Shown here: piece after piece, positions 32,501 to 45,600 of the stretch
How the letters are laid out: every line of letters starts with the position of its first letter
Numbering within the stretch: the stretch's first letter is position 1
Source: Trissonchulus latispiculum
Lineage: Eukaryota > Nematoda > Enoplea > Enoplida > Ironidae
Assembly: GCA_030248195.1 (NCBI GenBank)
Contig: JASAND010022084.1
Location: 1 to 64,000, forward strand
Reading direction: 5' to 3'
DNA: 64,000 bases
Made by a program: the position numbers and the translations under genes
The notes under the pieces: model-generated
Databases searched by the model: none
Told to the model about the DNA's origin: nothing
The model's input: the letters and a program-made list of their open reading frames with translations, nothing else

Positions 32501-34095
32501 AAACCTTGGCTTATATTAAGTAACTTGGCTTAAGTTGTGCTACGTTCATCTGGGTATGAGCAAAGGAGGGGGTGGTCAAAACAGTCTAGTACAACCGAGA
32601 TACTTGGCTTGGCATATTCTGCACAGCTTGGCTTATATTAAGTAACTTGGCTTAAGTATTTTTATGTCATCTGCGTATGCTCAGGGGGGGGGGTCAAAAA
32701 CAGCCTAGTACAACCAAGAAACTTGGCTTGGCTTATTTGTGTATAGCTTGGTTAATATTAAACAACTAGGCTTAATTTGTTCTATGTTCATCTGCGTGTG
32801 TACAGGGGGGAGTCTAGAAACAGCCTAGTACAACCAAGCAACTTGGCTTGGCTTATTTGTATTTTGCTTGGCTTATATTAACAAACTTGGCTTTAGTTGT
32901 GTTTGCTTGGCTTAAATTAAATAACTAGGCTTAAGTTGTTCTATGTTCATCTGCGTGTGTACAGGGGGGGTCTAAAAACAGCCTAGTACAACCAAGAAAC
33001 TAGGCTTGGCTTATTTGTGTATAGATTGGCTTTTATTAAACTACTTGGCTTAAGTTGGGCTGTCTTCGTCTGAGTGTGTACGGGGGGGGGGGTTAAAACA
33101 GCCTAGTACAACCAAGAAACTTGGCTTGGCTTATTTGTATTTTGCTTGGCTTATAATATTAAAATTGGCTTAAATTGTGCTTTGTTTATCTGCCTATGCA
33201 CAGAGGGGGGGGGGGTCAAAAACAGCCTAGTACAACCAAGAAGCTTGGCTTGGCTTATTTGTAGATTGCTAGGCTTATATTAAGTAACTTGGCTTAAGTT
33301 GTTCTACGTTCATTTGCGTATGTACGGGGGGGTGGAAAAGCAGCCTAGTACAACCAAGAAACTTGGCTTGGCTTATTTGTGTTTAGCTTGGCTTATATTA
33401 ATAAACAACTTGGCTTAAGTTGTGCTATCTTCAACTGCGTGTGTACATGGGGGGGTTAAAACAGCCTAGTACAACCAAGCAACTTGGTTTGGCTTATTTG
33501 TATTTTGCTTGGCTTATTATAACAAACTTGGCTTAAGTTGTGTTCGCTTGGCTTATATTAAATAACTAGGCTTAAGTTGTTTCTATGTTAATCTGCGTGT
33601 GTGTGTACAAGGGGGGGGGTCAAAAACAGCCTAGTACGACCAAGAAAACTTGACGGCTTTCTTATTTGTGTATAGCTTGGCTTATATTAAACAACTTGGC
33701 TTAAGTTGGGCTTATCCTCATTGCGTGTGTGTACAGGGGGGGGTAAAAACAGCCTAGTACAGCCAAGCAACTTGGCTTGGCTTATTTGTATTTTGCTTGG
33801 CTTATATTAGCAAACTTGGCTTAAGTTGTGTTTTGCTTGGCTATATATTAATAACTTGGCTTAAGTTGTTCTATGTTCATCTGCATGTACAATGGGGGGG
33901 GGGGGGTCAAAACAGCTTAGTACAACTAAGCTATTTGGCTTGGCTTATTGGTGTATTCCTTGCCTTATATTGTTAACTTCTAGTCTTAATTTGCCCTTTG
34001 TTCATGTGCGTGTGTACAGGGGGGGGTCTAAAAACAGCCTAGTACAAACAAGAAACTTGGCTTGGCTTATTTGTGTATTACTTGGCTTTATATAA
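32500..34095. repeat. Tandem array, left arm (120/160-bp units)
   Basis: ACAGCCTAGTACAACC-type phrases start near 32580, 32700, 32820, 32978, 33098, 33222, 33340, 33461, 33626, 33749, 33912 and 34034. Spacing is about 120 or about 160 bp, the longer units having one extra 40-bp block of the TTGGCTTATATTA type. Each unit carries a run of roughly 6-14 Gs just before TCAAAAACAGCC. No coding sequence. Confidence 0.9.
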
Positions 34096-35260
34096 GCTTA
34101 ATATAAGCCAAGCAATACACAAATAAGTCAAGCTAAGTTTCTTGGTTGTACTAGGCTGTTTTTAGACCCCCCCCCCCCAGTACACACGCAGATGAACATA
34201 GAACAAATTAAGCCAAGTTACTTGATATAAGCCAAGCAATACAGAAATAAGCCAAGCCAAGTTTCTTGGTTGTACTAGGCTGTTTTAGACCCCCCCCTGG
34301 CTACACAAGATGAACAAAGAACAACTTAAGCCAAGTTATTTAATATAAGTCAGCAAACACAACTTAAGCCAAGTTTGCTAATATAAGCCAGCAACGGAAA
34401 TAAGCCAAGCCAAGTTGCTTGGTTGTACTAGGCTGTTTTAACCCCCCCCCCGCACACACGCAGATGCAGATACCACAACTTAAGCCTAGTTGTTTAATTT
34501 AAGCCAAGCAAATACAACTTAAGCCAAGTTTGTCAATATAAGCCAAGCAAAATACAAATAAGCCAAGCCAAGTTTCTTGGTTGTACTAGGCTGTTTTAAC
34601 CCCCCCCCCCCTGCACAAACGCAGATGAAGATAGCACAACGTAAGCCAAGTTGTTTAATATAAACCTAGCCAAGTTTCTTGGCTGTACTAGGCTGTTTTT
34701 GACCCCCCCCCCCTGTACACACGCAGATGAACAAAGAACAAATTAAGCCTAGTTACTTAATATAAGCCAAGCAATACACAAATAAGCCAAGCCAAGTTGC
34801 TTGGTTGTACTAGGCTGTTTTGAACCCCCCCCCGTGTACACACGCAGATGAACATAGAACAACTAAAGCCAAGTTATTTAATATAAGCCAAGCAAACACA
34901 ACTTAAGCCAAGTTGTTTAATATAAGCCAAGCTATACACAAATAAGCCAAGCCTAGTCTCTTGGTTGTACTAGGCTGTTTTTGACCCCCCCCCCTTGAAG
35001 CCAAGCTAAATACAAATAAGCCAAGCCTAGTTTCTTGGTTGTACTAGGGCATATCTAACTTGATTTAACACACAAAATTGGTCTATTTTCCAGTTTTCTG
35101 TTACGACAATCAGGAACACAATTTAAGCCAAGTTACTTAATATAAGCCAAGCTAAATACAAATAAGCCAAGCCCAGTTTCTTGGTTGTACTAGGGCATAT
35201 GTAACTTGGCTTAACACCCAAAAATTGGTCTATTTTCCAGTTTTCTGTTATGACAGTCAG
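34096..35260. repeat. Tandem array, right arm, inverted
   Basis: The same units in reverse complement (GGTTGTACTAGGCTGTTTT at about 34145, 34267, 34424, 34577, 34802 and 34966, then diverged copies at 35037 and 35184), each with a poly-C run. The symmetry centre is near 34098, where TATAAGCTTAATATAAGCC joins the arms. A transcript would fold into a hairpin more than 1 kb long. Confidence 0.9.
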
Positions 35261-36301
35261 GGCTTGGTCTATTAACTTATATCCTTGGCTTAACCTCCAT
35301 ACCGCTTGGTCTACCTAAACTCACCTTACGTTCCTTTTCACTTACTTAAGCCAACTTGGCTTAACCTATAATAAAACACTATCTTTTTAGCCAATTCTCA
35401 CAGGCATGAAACATTTACCACAAGGGGTACGAAAAAATGGCCAAGGGGTAACCAAAAACAGCCGGAAAAAATTAGTTATTATAGTAAAATTTCAAAAAAT
35501 TTCCGGCGTCGCCGGAATTTTTTAACTAAAATGTCTAATTTTTCGGGAAAATTTTGAAATTTTTTCCAAAAATGGAAGATTTTTTGTAAATTTTGACAAA
35601 AAATTGCTAATTCTAATAAAATTAGCGTTAATATTCGAAAACTTTTACAAATTTTTTCTTGAGGTACAAGCCCCCCCTAAAAATTTTTGTTCAAGGTACA
35701 AGCCTCCTCAAAATTTTTTGGGGACAAGTCCCCCCAGGACACGACCCTATGTTAATGTATGCCCAATATACTACCTATATACTGCAAACTGCCAACAGTA
35801 TATATGGTTACAATACAAGTTTATATTTATTGTACATACATACATGATATAACAAACAAAAGTTATTCAGTAAACAGTAGCTCTGAAAATGCATGGCGTC
35901 TTCACAGAAGTCCGAAAGGCAAGGATTTTTCTTGAGGGCATGAGCAGGGAGGAGTCACAGGAAGTGACAATTAAAGCAAGGCAACAGCGAGTCTACAATA
36001 AATATAACGAATCATGTTGACCAATTATTTATAGTATTTTATTTTTCACAACAGAATTTCGAAGTTGTACCAAATTTCTTACTGGCGTCACACAGCTAGC
36101 AAGACCGTAAGAGGGAGACTGATTTCTTGCTTACATACAAACAATTTTGCATGCATTTTTATGAGTGCGTTACTGCGTTACTTGAAACAGCGCAGGTTAA
36201 TAATAGTTTTTGTTAAAAGGCAGAGCGCTTCATAGTTCAAGGATTAAGATCAAATTAAAAAAGTCTGTCCACGGCTTTTGCTGAACCGCAACTGCCCGCA
36301 A
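35261..36301. other. Repeat-derived spacer
   Basis: Contains the hairpin CCGGCGTCGCCGG (about 35501) in a TTTTCAAAAAATTT context, then C-run phrases to 35750 and AT-rich DNA. No gene seen. Confidence 0.5.
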
Positions 36302-36843
36302 TAGCTGCCTATCACTCCTTTATTAGTCATACCAAGAGTTTATAATACCAAGAGTGAGACACTCAGCTCTTCCTAATAGAATAAGCTTGTAAGATGCTCG
36401 AAACATTAAGGCCGAAATCTCGGGGGGGGGGGGCTTCTCAGCGTGAAAGCATACAAAGCTGACATTTTTTACGGGCGTTTTAGACAAATTAAATACTATA
36501 ACTTGAGCTAGAAAAATCGTACAGCAACAATTTTTATATCATTATGTTGCGTAGAATGAGATCTTTTTAACGATATAAAAATTATACAGTTAGGTTTAGG
36601 CAATCCCTCATAAATTCACCAACAACGTAAGGCATTTCTAAGAAATGACGAAATTCCCAGAATTTTCGTGGCAAGGAAGGATGCTTTATTGCCGGTTTTG
36701 TACGAGATTACCTATACCGAACCATCCCCCCCGAGATTTTGGCCTTAATGTTTCGAGCATCTTGCAAGTTTATTCTATTAGGAAGAGCTCAGTGTCTTAC
36801 TCTTAATATTATAAACTCCCTATAAAGGAGTGATAGGCAGCTA
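36302..36843. mobile_element. Palindromic MITE, GCTCGAAACATTAAGGCC family
   Basis: Inverted arms starting TAGCTGCCTATCACTCCTTTA contain GATGCTCGAAACATTAAGGC and a CTCGGGGGGG run. It lies 25 bp beyond the stop codon of the three-finger gene, so the gene's 3' UTR must end very early or run through it. Related to 37868-38513. Confidence 0.8.
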
Positions 36844-36867
36844 AAGCAATGAATAAGAAAACCACGC

Positions 36868-38620
36868 TTACAGCAAAGACAGAACTGTGGCGGCCGCAAC
36901 ACTGAGAGTTGATACTCCATTGCAGAAGTCTTTATCCCTGCATGAACATATTGGAGAGAGACCTTCTTCGATTAAATTCGATTTCCGACAGCCAGTTTCC
37001 ATGGAAGTCGCCCAGGAGCAATAAGTCGACACAACGCCAGCTAAAATGTAAACACCTAGTACAAAGATTCGACCATTGACAAATAGCAGATAGATGGATG
37101 AATAAATCAAATTTAAAAACAACAAACGCTTATCTTCAATTTTCAAAATGTAGTTTATTCCAGGTGCAGTTTCTCTCTAAACGCTGAGATTGCAGTAGCA
37201 ATTTTACCACACCAAATTTCTGTCTGTCAATCCTACTCAACCATTTTATTATTAAATTACTCCAAAAATTTCCTAATAAATATAAAAAAGTTTAGAAAAA
37301 TTGAGCTGGTTGTCGCCCCGGTTGATCGCAAAGTGTTTTTCACATAATACAGACTATATACATATCGGTTAAAGCTCAAACTTAAACTTAGAATAGAATA
37401 TATAAGTATATATTTATTTTTAAGGTGATGAGAGATATCCTTTTTGCAAACTGACCATCATCCTTAGGAAGTCGCTTGATACAGTAGCGTCCGGTGCAGA
37501 CATTGTTGCGGCATTTTGACGTAATAGGTTGGGTGAAGACGCCAATGCCCAGCTTCGTGTCAAAGTCCTGAGTACAATGACACTGAACGGTTGGTTCTGA
37601 TTCATCTAAAAACAGCAGAGCATACAATGTTAGTTTGCTAATTCAATAATTGCAGGTTTCTGATGAGAGAAGAATCCGGGTCATCAGACAGAACCAAAAT
37701 GTTTGTGGGTGTCACTGCACTGCCCTGTTAACTTTTCGAATCGTCATCTTTCCCAAGTTTTGGTAAGATATTGAATTTGTTGAGCTTTTAGCTAGTCCCT
37801 TCAAAATACGACCACATTTAACTTTTGGATACACACCGATAATAATCAGCAAAGCAACCAACCAAAGCTGATACCAAGAGTTAATAATAGCAAGAGTACG
37901 ACACCGTACCCTTGCTAGTGTAATTGGCCTGTCATATGCTCGGAACATTAAGGCCGAAATCTCGGGGGGGGGTCACGGTTAACACAGTTAACCATGTGTT
38001 TATTTGCGTTTGAACTAAAATGAATCTGATTGGCGAATCCCCTACCTTATGTCAAAATTGCGTATATAAGGTGACCCACCCCGAGATCTCGGGGGGGGAG
38101 GCTCAGCTTAACGTTAAGCGTGTGTTTATATGCTTTGAACTGAAATGCATTTCATAGGCTGCTTAGCTGCTGCTATGGAAATGCACTGGTGAGGGTTACG
38201 GTAGCTAAGTAACCAATCAAATGCATTTCAGTTCAAACGCATATAAACACACGCTTAACAACGTTAAGTTGAGCCCCCTCCGAGATCTCGGGGGGGGGGT
38301 CACCTTATACACGTAATTTTGACATAAGGTAGGCGAATAGCCAATCAGATTCGTTTTAGTTCAAACGCACATAAACACATGGTTATATACCTGTGTTACC
38401 CGTGGCCGTGACCCCCCCCCGAGTTTTCGGCCTTAATGTGCCGAGCATCTGACAGGCCAATTACATTAGGAATAGTCCCGTGTCATACTCTTCCTATCAT
38501 CTACTCTTGCTGATACTTACCTTCTCGAATGTTTAGTCCCTGCTCGGTTTCAGAAACAAGGACAGCAGCCGAAGAAATGGCAACACAAAAAGAGAGCAAA
38601 GACAGTTCAAAGTACATCAT
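36868..38620 (-). CDS. Three-finger (Activin-receptor/Ly6-like) GPI-type protein, 3 exons
   Basis: Exons 38521-38620, 37456-37605 and 36868-37040 join in frame (both introns phase 1) to 140 aa. Residues 1-19 are a signal peptide (MMYFELSLLSFCVAISSAA). The mature part has the cysteine order CHC, C...C, GRYC, YC, GC, then CSCRDKDFCNG, the closing motif of three-finger ectodomains such as Activin/TGF-beta receptor and Ly6/uPAR proteins. The end (VSTLSVAAATVLSLL) is a short hydrophobic tail suited to GPI attachment after the Asn-Gly. No kinase follows, so it is a free surface or secreted protein. Spacing most recalls nematode family members. The ligand is unknown. Exons were picked by splice consensus and cysteine fit; exon 2's donor (ATG|GTCAGT) is the weakest border. 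Confidence 0.75.
37868..38513. mobile_element. Nested palindromic MITE in intron 1
   Basis: Outer arms (TGATACCAAGAGTTAATAAT type with ACATTAAGGCCGAAATCTCG) match the MITE at 36302-36843. Inside, two more inverted layers occur, centred near 38185, with CCGAGATCTCGGGGGGG boxes and AACTGAAATGCATTT arms. Its end abuts the exon 1 splice donor. Confidence 0.8.
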
Positions 38621-38639
38621 GGTTTTGGCAAACTGTGGA

Positions 38640-39867
38640 AACAAAGACTAGAATGGAAAACTTGTACGACGGAAAAGAAACGACTAAACAGACATACGCA
38701 CACTGCGACTGACTTCTTCCTTTAACAATCCGTATAAGAGCAACTTGCCTTACTCACACAATACGTTAGACCTGATACACGTAAAATTTTAAACTTTTCT
38801 AAAATCGGGGGGGGCAGTGGTGAGAATTTCTTAAAGTGAGTCGGAAGAAATTTATTTTTTCCACTTTAATTTAGAGTATATAAGACGATGTCTGTTCAAT
38901 ATTCATTTAGCAAAAACTTTATGTTTAAACCAATTTCCATAGAAATTTCAATTTTATTCCAATCCCCCTGCATGCAGCTGACATGTCTAAACTGTGCCAA
39001 CGAAGTTAAAAACAAGTTTGCGTTCCTCGAAAATGATTCGTGTATTTCAAAAAACCCCTTCAGGCAACACACATGCAGAGAAAACAAGGTTTAACTGGTC
39101 GCAGTCGAAAAATTGTTATGTGAGTGAACAGCACAGTAATCGGCATTTTTTTGTGATTCATTCGTTTTTGCGATTAATAACTAATTTCACAAATTTATTA
39201 CGTTCTAAATATTTACTCATCCAAACATTGATTCATTCACAATTCATCAACAGATGATTCCAATCTAAAAAATTGCTACGAATGGCATTGTTTTATGCAT
39301 AATTATTTTGCGAATTCGTAAGACGACAGTTTGCAGCAGCCACATTCGTCGACAAAACGAACTAAAGAATTATGAAACGGGTCAATGAATCTAATTTTCT
39401 TGAACAAGTTGTGGTTTTTTTCTAAGTGTTGCTCCTTTCGTGCAGAGCGTTACTGCCGTTGATTGCAGGTCCTATCCACACCCAAAGCGTTGCTGATATA
39501 AATGGAGGACCATTAACAAAAGATTCAGTCTTCCAGCAACTTTGTCCAATCTCAGGCAAAAACGTGCAACTACTGAAACTCTGGAAGAAGCTAGAACCTC
39601 AAGCAAATATTGAATAATTATACTTTAGTTGATGAAATAGGATAAACAAGTTGCTAAATATATAGGTATTGAAATTAGAACTTATCAAGCATGTGCTGTA
39701 TGTGACAGAAACCGGTCATTTGTTTGCTGCTTGTTTGCCAAATGTTTCCACATTCATGACATAGTATTAACCCCTTTACAAGGGAAGGGCCAGTATAATA
39801 ATGACACTACATGATTACGTACGCAATGACTAACCAAAACGCATGGTACCAGAGGTATCCTCGTTGA
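38640..39867. other. Spacer upstream of the three-finger gene
   Basis: AT-rich with one G run at 38809. Probably holds the promoter. No further coding sequence that I can support. Confidence 0.4.
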
Positions 39868-42647
39868 ATAGTGCTCGGGGCAGTTCCGATTTTTGAAACC
39901 GGTTCCGGTTCCGATTCCAGAGCACCGGTTCCGGTTCCAATTGAGATTTTTATAAAACTCTTACAGTTCAAATATTTGTTCTTTATATCAGTTGGATCAA
40001 AACATTAAGTCCCAACGTTGTTATATGCCTAACCTTATTAATTTACACGTAAAAGTAATTAATTTTAAAACCTGTTTTTAAACAATGTAAAAAATGTTAA
40101 AAAGTGTAAATGAATATGCTAAAAAAGTTTCAGTCCTAAGCTCATTTCATGCGCACTATATTAATGACTCACGGACTATAAATTCAACCTTCAGCAAGTT
40201 TAGGGTTTAGGCATTCACGGCATGCTACAGCCAGTAGGCAGTAAGGCTGGTCCTTTTTACTTATTTTGTTAGAAAATTGATCAAGAATTTTGTTACCTAA
40301 TTGCTCGCAATCCTCTATCTTGTGAGTTCAGAAACTATTCAAGATTCCTTTTTGCATTAATGTAGCAAGTTTAGCAAGATTATTATACCTGAAATCCTAT
40401 TTTTTTAATATTGGCGGTATATTGTAGCTGCGAAAACGTAAAAACTGCAAAAATTTCGAAAACGTACTATTAAAAATGCTTTTTCTACAGCTAGATACGT
40501 ACTGGTATTGTAAACGTTTAAATTTTGCTAAAATCTCTTCATAATAAAGAGCTATTTTATTGTCATAACTGAAAAGGGTTCCCAGCTGTTGATAGAGGTA
40601 TCGAATGGCGTAACTGATGTGAAGTCTCTCGAAAATTTCTTCTAATATGCAATCATTCTATTCAGTGAAAACTCTAGAAACCCAAAGTTAGTTTCCAGGT
40701 ATCCATTAGAAAAAGAAAACCTTAGGCTACATTTTGATACAAAGATGGCTTCGTAGCTCCAAATAAACAATTAGTATATAATTTCGGCTGTAGTGCTGGG
40801 ACCGGTTCCAAAAGAACCGGTAGAACCGGAACCGGAACCGGTAGGATTTCTAGAACCGGAACCGGAACCGGAACCGGAACCGGTGGCTTTTGGAACCGGC
40901 CGGTTCTAGTGTTAATTTTGGCTGTTTGAAACTTCAATCAAGGTTTATTTTGTAAAATTTTAAAATTTTCTTATGAATTTGAATTTAGCATTTGGAATTT
41001 AGCATTTGGAATTTAGCTTTATTTTGGTATATACTTCTATTTAGATATGAAATTTTGTTTTGTTGTGTAAATGGCAGAAGATTTGATATCAATTTTACGA
41101 TGTCTTTAATAACAGTTTTCAGTCAATGTTTTAAGGTTTCTGAAATGGTTATTGAAAAAGAAAAACTAAGGTGTATTCAGTACTCTTCTTTAAGGATGAC
41201 AAAGGTAAGCATTAAAGATTTGATGCTTTACGTCAACTCTTCCAGCTTTAGCTGTTGCCTCGCCTCTGCAATTTTTGTGTGCAAACTTCAACTGAAGCAA
41301 ACCAGTAGGTATACTGTAGGCGCAACTCCAGATTAAGGATTAAGCTGAGCAACAGTATCCCTGAGGAGGTACCGTTCTTATTTAATAGCAATTGGCTAGC
41401 GCTACCGAAAAAGAATGCCTTTGATGGTCTATTAAAAATTTTCATATTTCATAGTCATATTTTAGTACTTTTTGCTAATATATAGGTTTAGGATTTGATA
41501 GGGAATAGCGCTCTTTTGTTACAAATTTGTTTATTTCAGCTACAAAAATTAAAACAAATTCGATGTAAAATAAAAACTTAGCAGCTTGATTTTATTTATT
41601 GTAACATACAATTTTTGGTTTTAAAGGTATGAGGTTAGTTGTACCTACCTGTGTGCTGCATAAGTGCTCGAAAAGTTTTAATTCTCGTTCAACGATTTTC
41701 CCCAATGTTTTCTGCTATACTTTTCGATCTCAAAAACTTCGACCCCGAGATGAGATTAGCTGCTTTTTCAATGATTAAGCTTTGTAATGTTGTAACTGTA
41801 GCTGTTGAATCGATAAGCAAATTTTATTGGACTGCTTGAAATTGGTCGAGGAAAGTTCTGTGCGACGTTCGCTTTCTGAAGGGCAGTAGCTAAATGTTTA
41901 TCTAGATTGAGAATACTTAGTATTTTGGTAAGCTCTGGGGCCTGTTGCATAAAAGTGATTGGTTGATTAGTGTAGCAGTTTTTCTAGGAAAACTTTTGCT
42001 GCAGTTATCCGTTTTTGGAGCTTTTGGTGCTATGTCGTAACTGTTGATGTGACTTATCCACAAATCATGAAGTAGTTAATTAATCCTTACTGACTCAGTC
42101 AGGCAAGGAAAAATATTGAACTAAATTGTAATTTCTTCACTTTTTAAGCTTGCATTATTCCCATTTAAATTGTAACTTAATTTAAACTTATGATTTCATT
42201 AGAACGCTGAAAACGCTTCAATATGACATCTAAATTGTTGTCGTAGCCTGTTCGTAGCATTGATTATACGCGAAAAACTGCTACACTAATCAACTAATAA
42301 CTAATCACTAATCCTCTAATCACCTTTATGCAACAGGCCCCTGGTAGCCAAAATTTCCCCAACATATTGGTAAAAATGAAACAGACCATATCTTTTTCAC
42401 AGTAAATATTTGTATATAAATAGTAAAAAGTAAGCAAAATCACTGTTTAAAACACGTTCATAGCTTTGTGCAATTAAATATATTAAGTTTTTATAACAAT
42501 TGTCAAAAAAATAAAAAAATCGTGTGATTTTAGGTTTTTTCTCAAAATTACCAATTGGAACCGGAACCGGTAGCTAGAACCGGAACCGGAACCGGTAGTC
42601 AAGAACCGGAACCGTTTTCAAAATCGGAACCGGTCCCAGCACTATTA
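39868..42647. mobile_element. Decayed hAT-like element with GGAACC-rich ends
   Basis: The left end TAGTGCTCGGGGCAGTTCCG and the right end CGGAACCGGTCCCAGCACTA are inverted relatives. Next to both ends, and again at 40800-40905, the hexamer GGAACC/GGTTCC is repeated. Minus-strand reading of 40000-42000 gives scattered phrases without an intact frame, possibly a dead transposase. No target duplication found. Confidence 0.55.
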
Positions 42648-45600
42648 TAGATTACTGAATTTTTCCGTACGCCTCACCCCAGTTGGAGCTTCAGATTTCC
42701 TGGAAAACGGTGTGACGACTATTATTTTCTGACCCCAATTTTATACGAACGAATAATATATTCATTCATATACTCAATATAATCGTCCTATTTACACCCA
42801 CAATCAAAATATTATTTTACTTCTAAAACCTATCGGTTTAAGTATTTGTCTCCTTTCCAAGGTAACTCAGACTGTTCGGACCTCGGGCCAAGCTTACCTT
42901 ACCCTTAGCAGAAAGGTCAGTCAAACCCGAAAATTTCTTACTGAACAACCCTACTACCACCACTTCCACCATCCCTCCACCATAGAATAATAGCTAATAG
43001 TCTTTAGTACCTAGTTAACGATGACAGTCTTAGTGCTTATCTAAAGACCTGAATTGAAGCTGCGCTTATCTTCTTAATTACAATTCTAATTTCTACTGAA
43101 AGTAAGAGCCTGTAATAAGTTACTCAGCAGGTGCATATACTGCTAATTATCTTTTAGTCTAACAACACCATCATCTACAGAATAACTGATTAAGGAAACT
43201 CTCATTCTGAATACATAATCAGTAGTTAGCGACTTCCTAGATCCTAGCCAACTAAGCACGCGCACAGGGATAAAACTTTAGTAATTATGTAACGCAGGAT
43301 TAAGATAAAATTCAACAAAATAAAAGTAAATTAATCAGAATAAGAGACAACAAGCAAGCTAATCCACTTGTCAAATGCCAGCACAGTCAACGAACGAAGC
43401 ATGCTGTTTAAAACGGATACATACTCACAAAAATGGTTAACCCAGAAATGGCCAACAGCTAGATATATGCATTATTACGTATATATATACTACAAATATA
43501 TGTCGATATATCGAGGAAAAGCGGTACGCACAAAACACAAATCGCAGCGGCTGCAGCAGATAAGACACATGTGCATACATACATACATACATACATACAT
43601 CCAAGCATGGTTCCAAATTTAGATGGCAGAATATATATAGTAACAGGTAGCATGTAACAGTATCATATCAATCATTGCATCACAAATGTTCAGCTTTGAA
43701 TTTTATCAACAGAATCAGCTGTATCTACATTTTATGTGTGCACTACCATCCTATGAATATGCTAGCAAAAACCCCCCTTCCCCAGATAGTACAAACGCAG
43801 AAAATATCATATAATGCTAGGCACTCACAAACAAGTTTGACTTAGGTAGAAAATAAGGAAAAAATCCCGCATGACTTGTTAAGTTAAGCATTTCATCAAC
43901 GGGAAAGCAAACAAAAGTAAAGGTGGCGTATTAAGTACCCGCGTTGGCGTGTGTGTACGACAAGACAACAATAAATAGAACCAAAGATTGCAGAGAAACA
44001 CCCAAGTCAAACCTTCTACACCAATACAATAGCTTAAAACAGAAAGGATACGCATGCATGTTTGGATTGGCAGAATAATCGCTCCCAAAAGAAACACCAT
44101 ATCAAAAACACTCTTAATAAATACTTTGCCACTTTATATGAAGATTTAAAAACATGTAACATATAAGTCACACAAAAAGAGTCATTCAGAAACCATCCTG
44201 AACAGAACTAAACTTAAAAAATTATAACTAACAGTTTAAACCATAACAATTGAGCAGAAACGGACATAAAGATACAGCTACATATAAATATAATTACTTG
44301 CATGTGTAAAGGATATATATATATATAAATCCGAAAATGAGTCCAGGTTCAGACAAAAAGACAGAAAACGTAAAACAAAATAAAATCTATAAATTAAACA
44401 AGGTCTGCAACAGCGCAGCTAAATGTTTAACAGGTTCTCGGTTCAAAACATAACGACATAGTCAATTATTTAAATTTAGGGCGGCCAAAATACATCTTTT
44501 GTAACAGAACCAGGTCGAGCTTCCACACAACCAACGAAGCGTGCCGAAAACAGTATTTGGAATAGTTGGTAGTAGCAAACTCTAAGTGGTTTGCAATCCA
44601 AGTTAACCGATGCAACGTATTGCTTTCAGTGTTTATAACCGTAATAATTAGTATACGTATATTACGTACATAGACGGATTTTGCCATAATATATATATAG
44701 CTACTAGAAAAAAATTAAGGTTTAAAAGTCGTTGATGTTCTCAAAGATACGAATAAAACAACATCATGTGTAAATATATAGCAATAACACTTGTATATAC
44801 GTGTGTTTAGTTGCAAGAGTTGCGAAGTCTGAATTTTAAAAGTTTTTGAAAAACTTCGATTTTAATCCCCTCCCCCCATTTTCAGGCCCCGCAAAGACCG
44901 TAGCCACGATGACCACGGTGCATATTTAATAGCGATATATATATGTATATAATATATAATAAAAATGCTGTAATAACAATTGCAACACAGGTATTGAAAA
45001 ATTAATTTGCAAGCAAATTTGCAATAATACATATATCTACGAAATATAACACAAAAATAACCCGTCCTCCTTTAATGTTATGTTCTATATATACACATAC
45101 ATACATACATGAATAAATATAATAATATAACACAGGTGAAATAAGCAAAAACAACATGACATATATACATATAGCAACCAATCCGTTTTATTAAGCAAAA
45201 CTCGTTTATTTTGTATGCAGAAAAAACACTAGCTCACAGAAGCTGATATGTTAACAGCCCATAACAGAAGACAGAATCAGAGCACCCCTCAGCTACAAAT
45301 TCAGATCCGTTTTCCAAAATTTTTATAGCAATATATATGACATGTATAACTATATATATACCGATACGTAGGAATACATATAAACCCAGAATTCCGGGAA
45401 ATTTTAACGCGTAAATGAAAGGATAATTACCGTTTATATATACTTATAAATACCATACACATTATATACACATACAAATATTTATGCATTTATGCAGGCA
45501 AAACATCGCACAAACCAAAGCAAAAAATTCGAATCGACGAAAAATAGAAAAAAACCATACAACTGAAATGGCGATGAAACATATTATATATATATATATT

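Noticed and set aside
32500..35260. CRISPR-like array
   Set aside because: Units are long, vary in step with each other, lack unique spacers and are mirrored as an inverted arm; this is a eukaryotic tandem repeat.
39426..39617. 63-codon plus-strand frame
   Set aside because: No domain, weak start, and no splice partners found.
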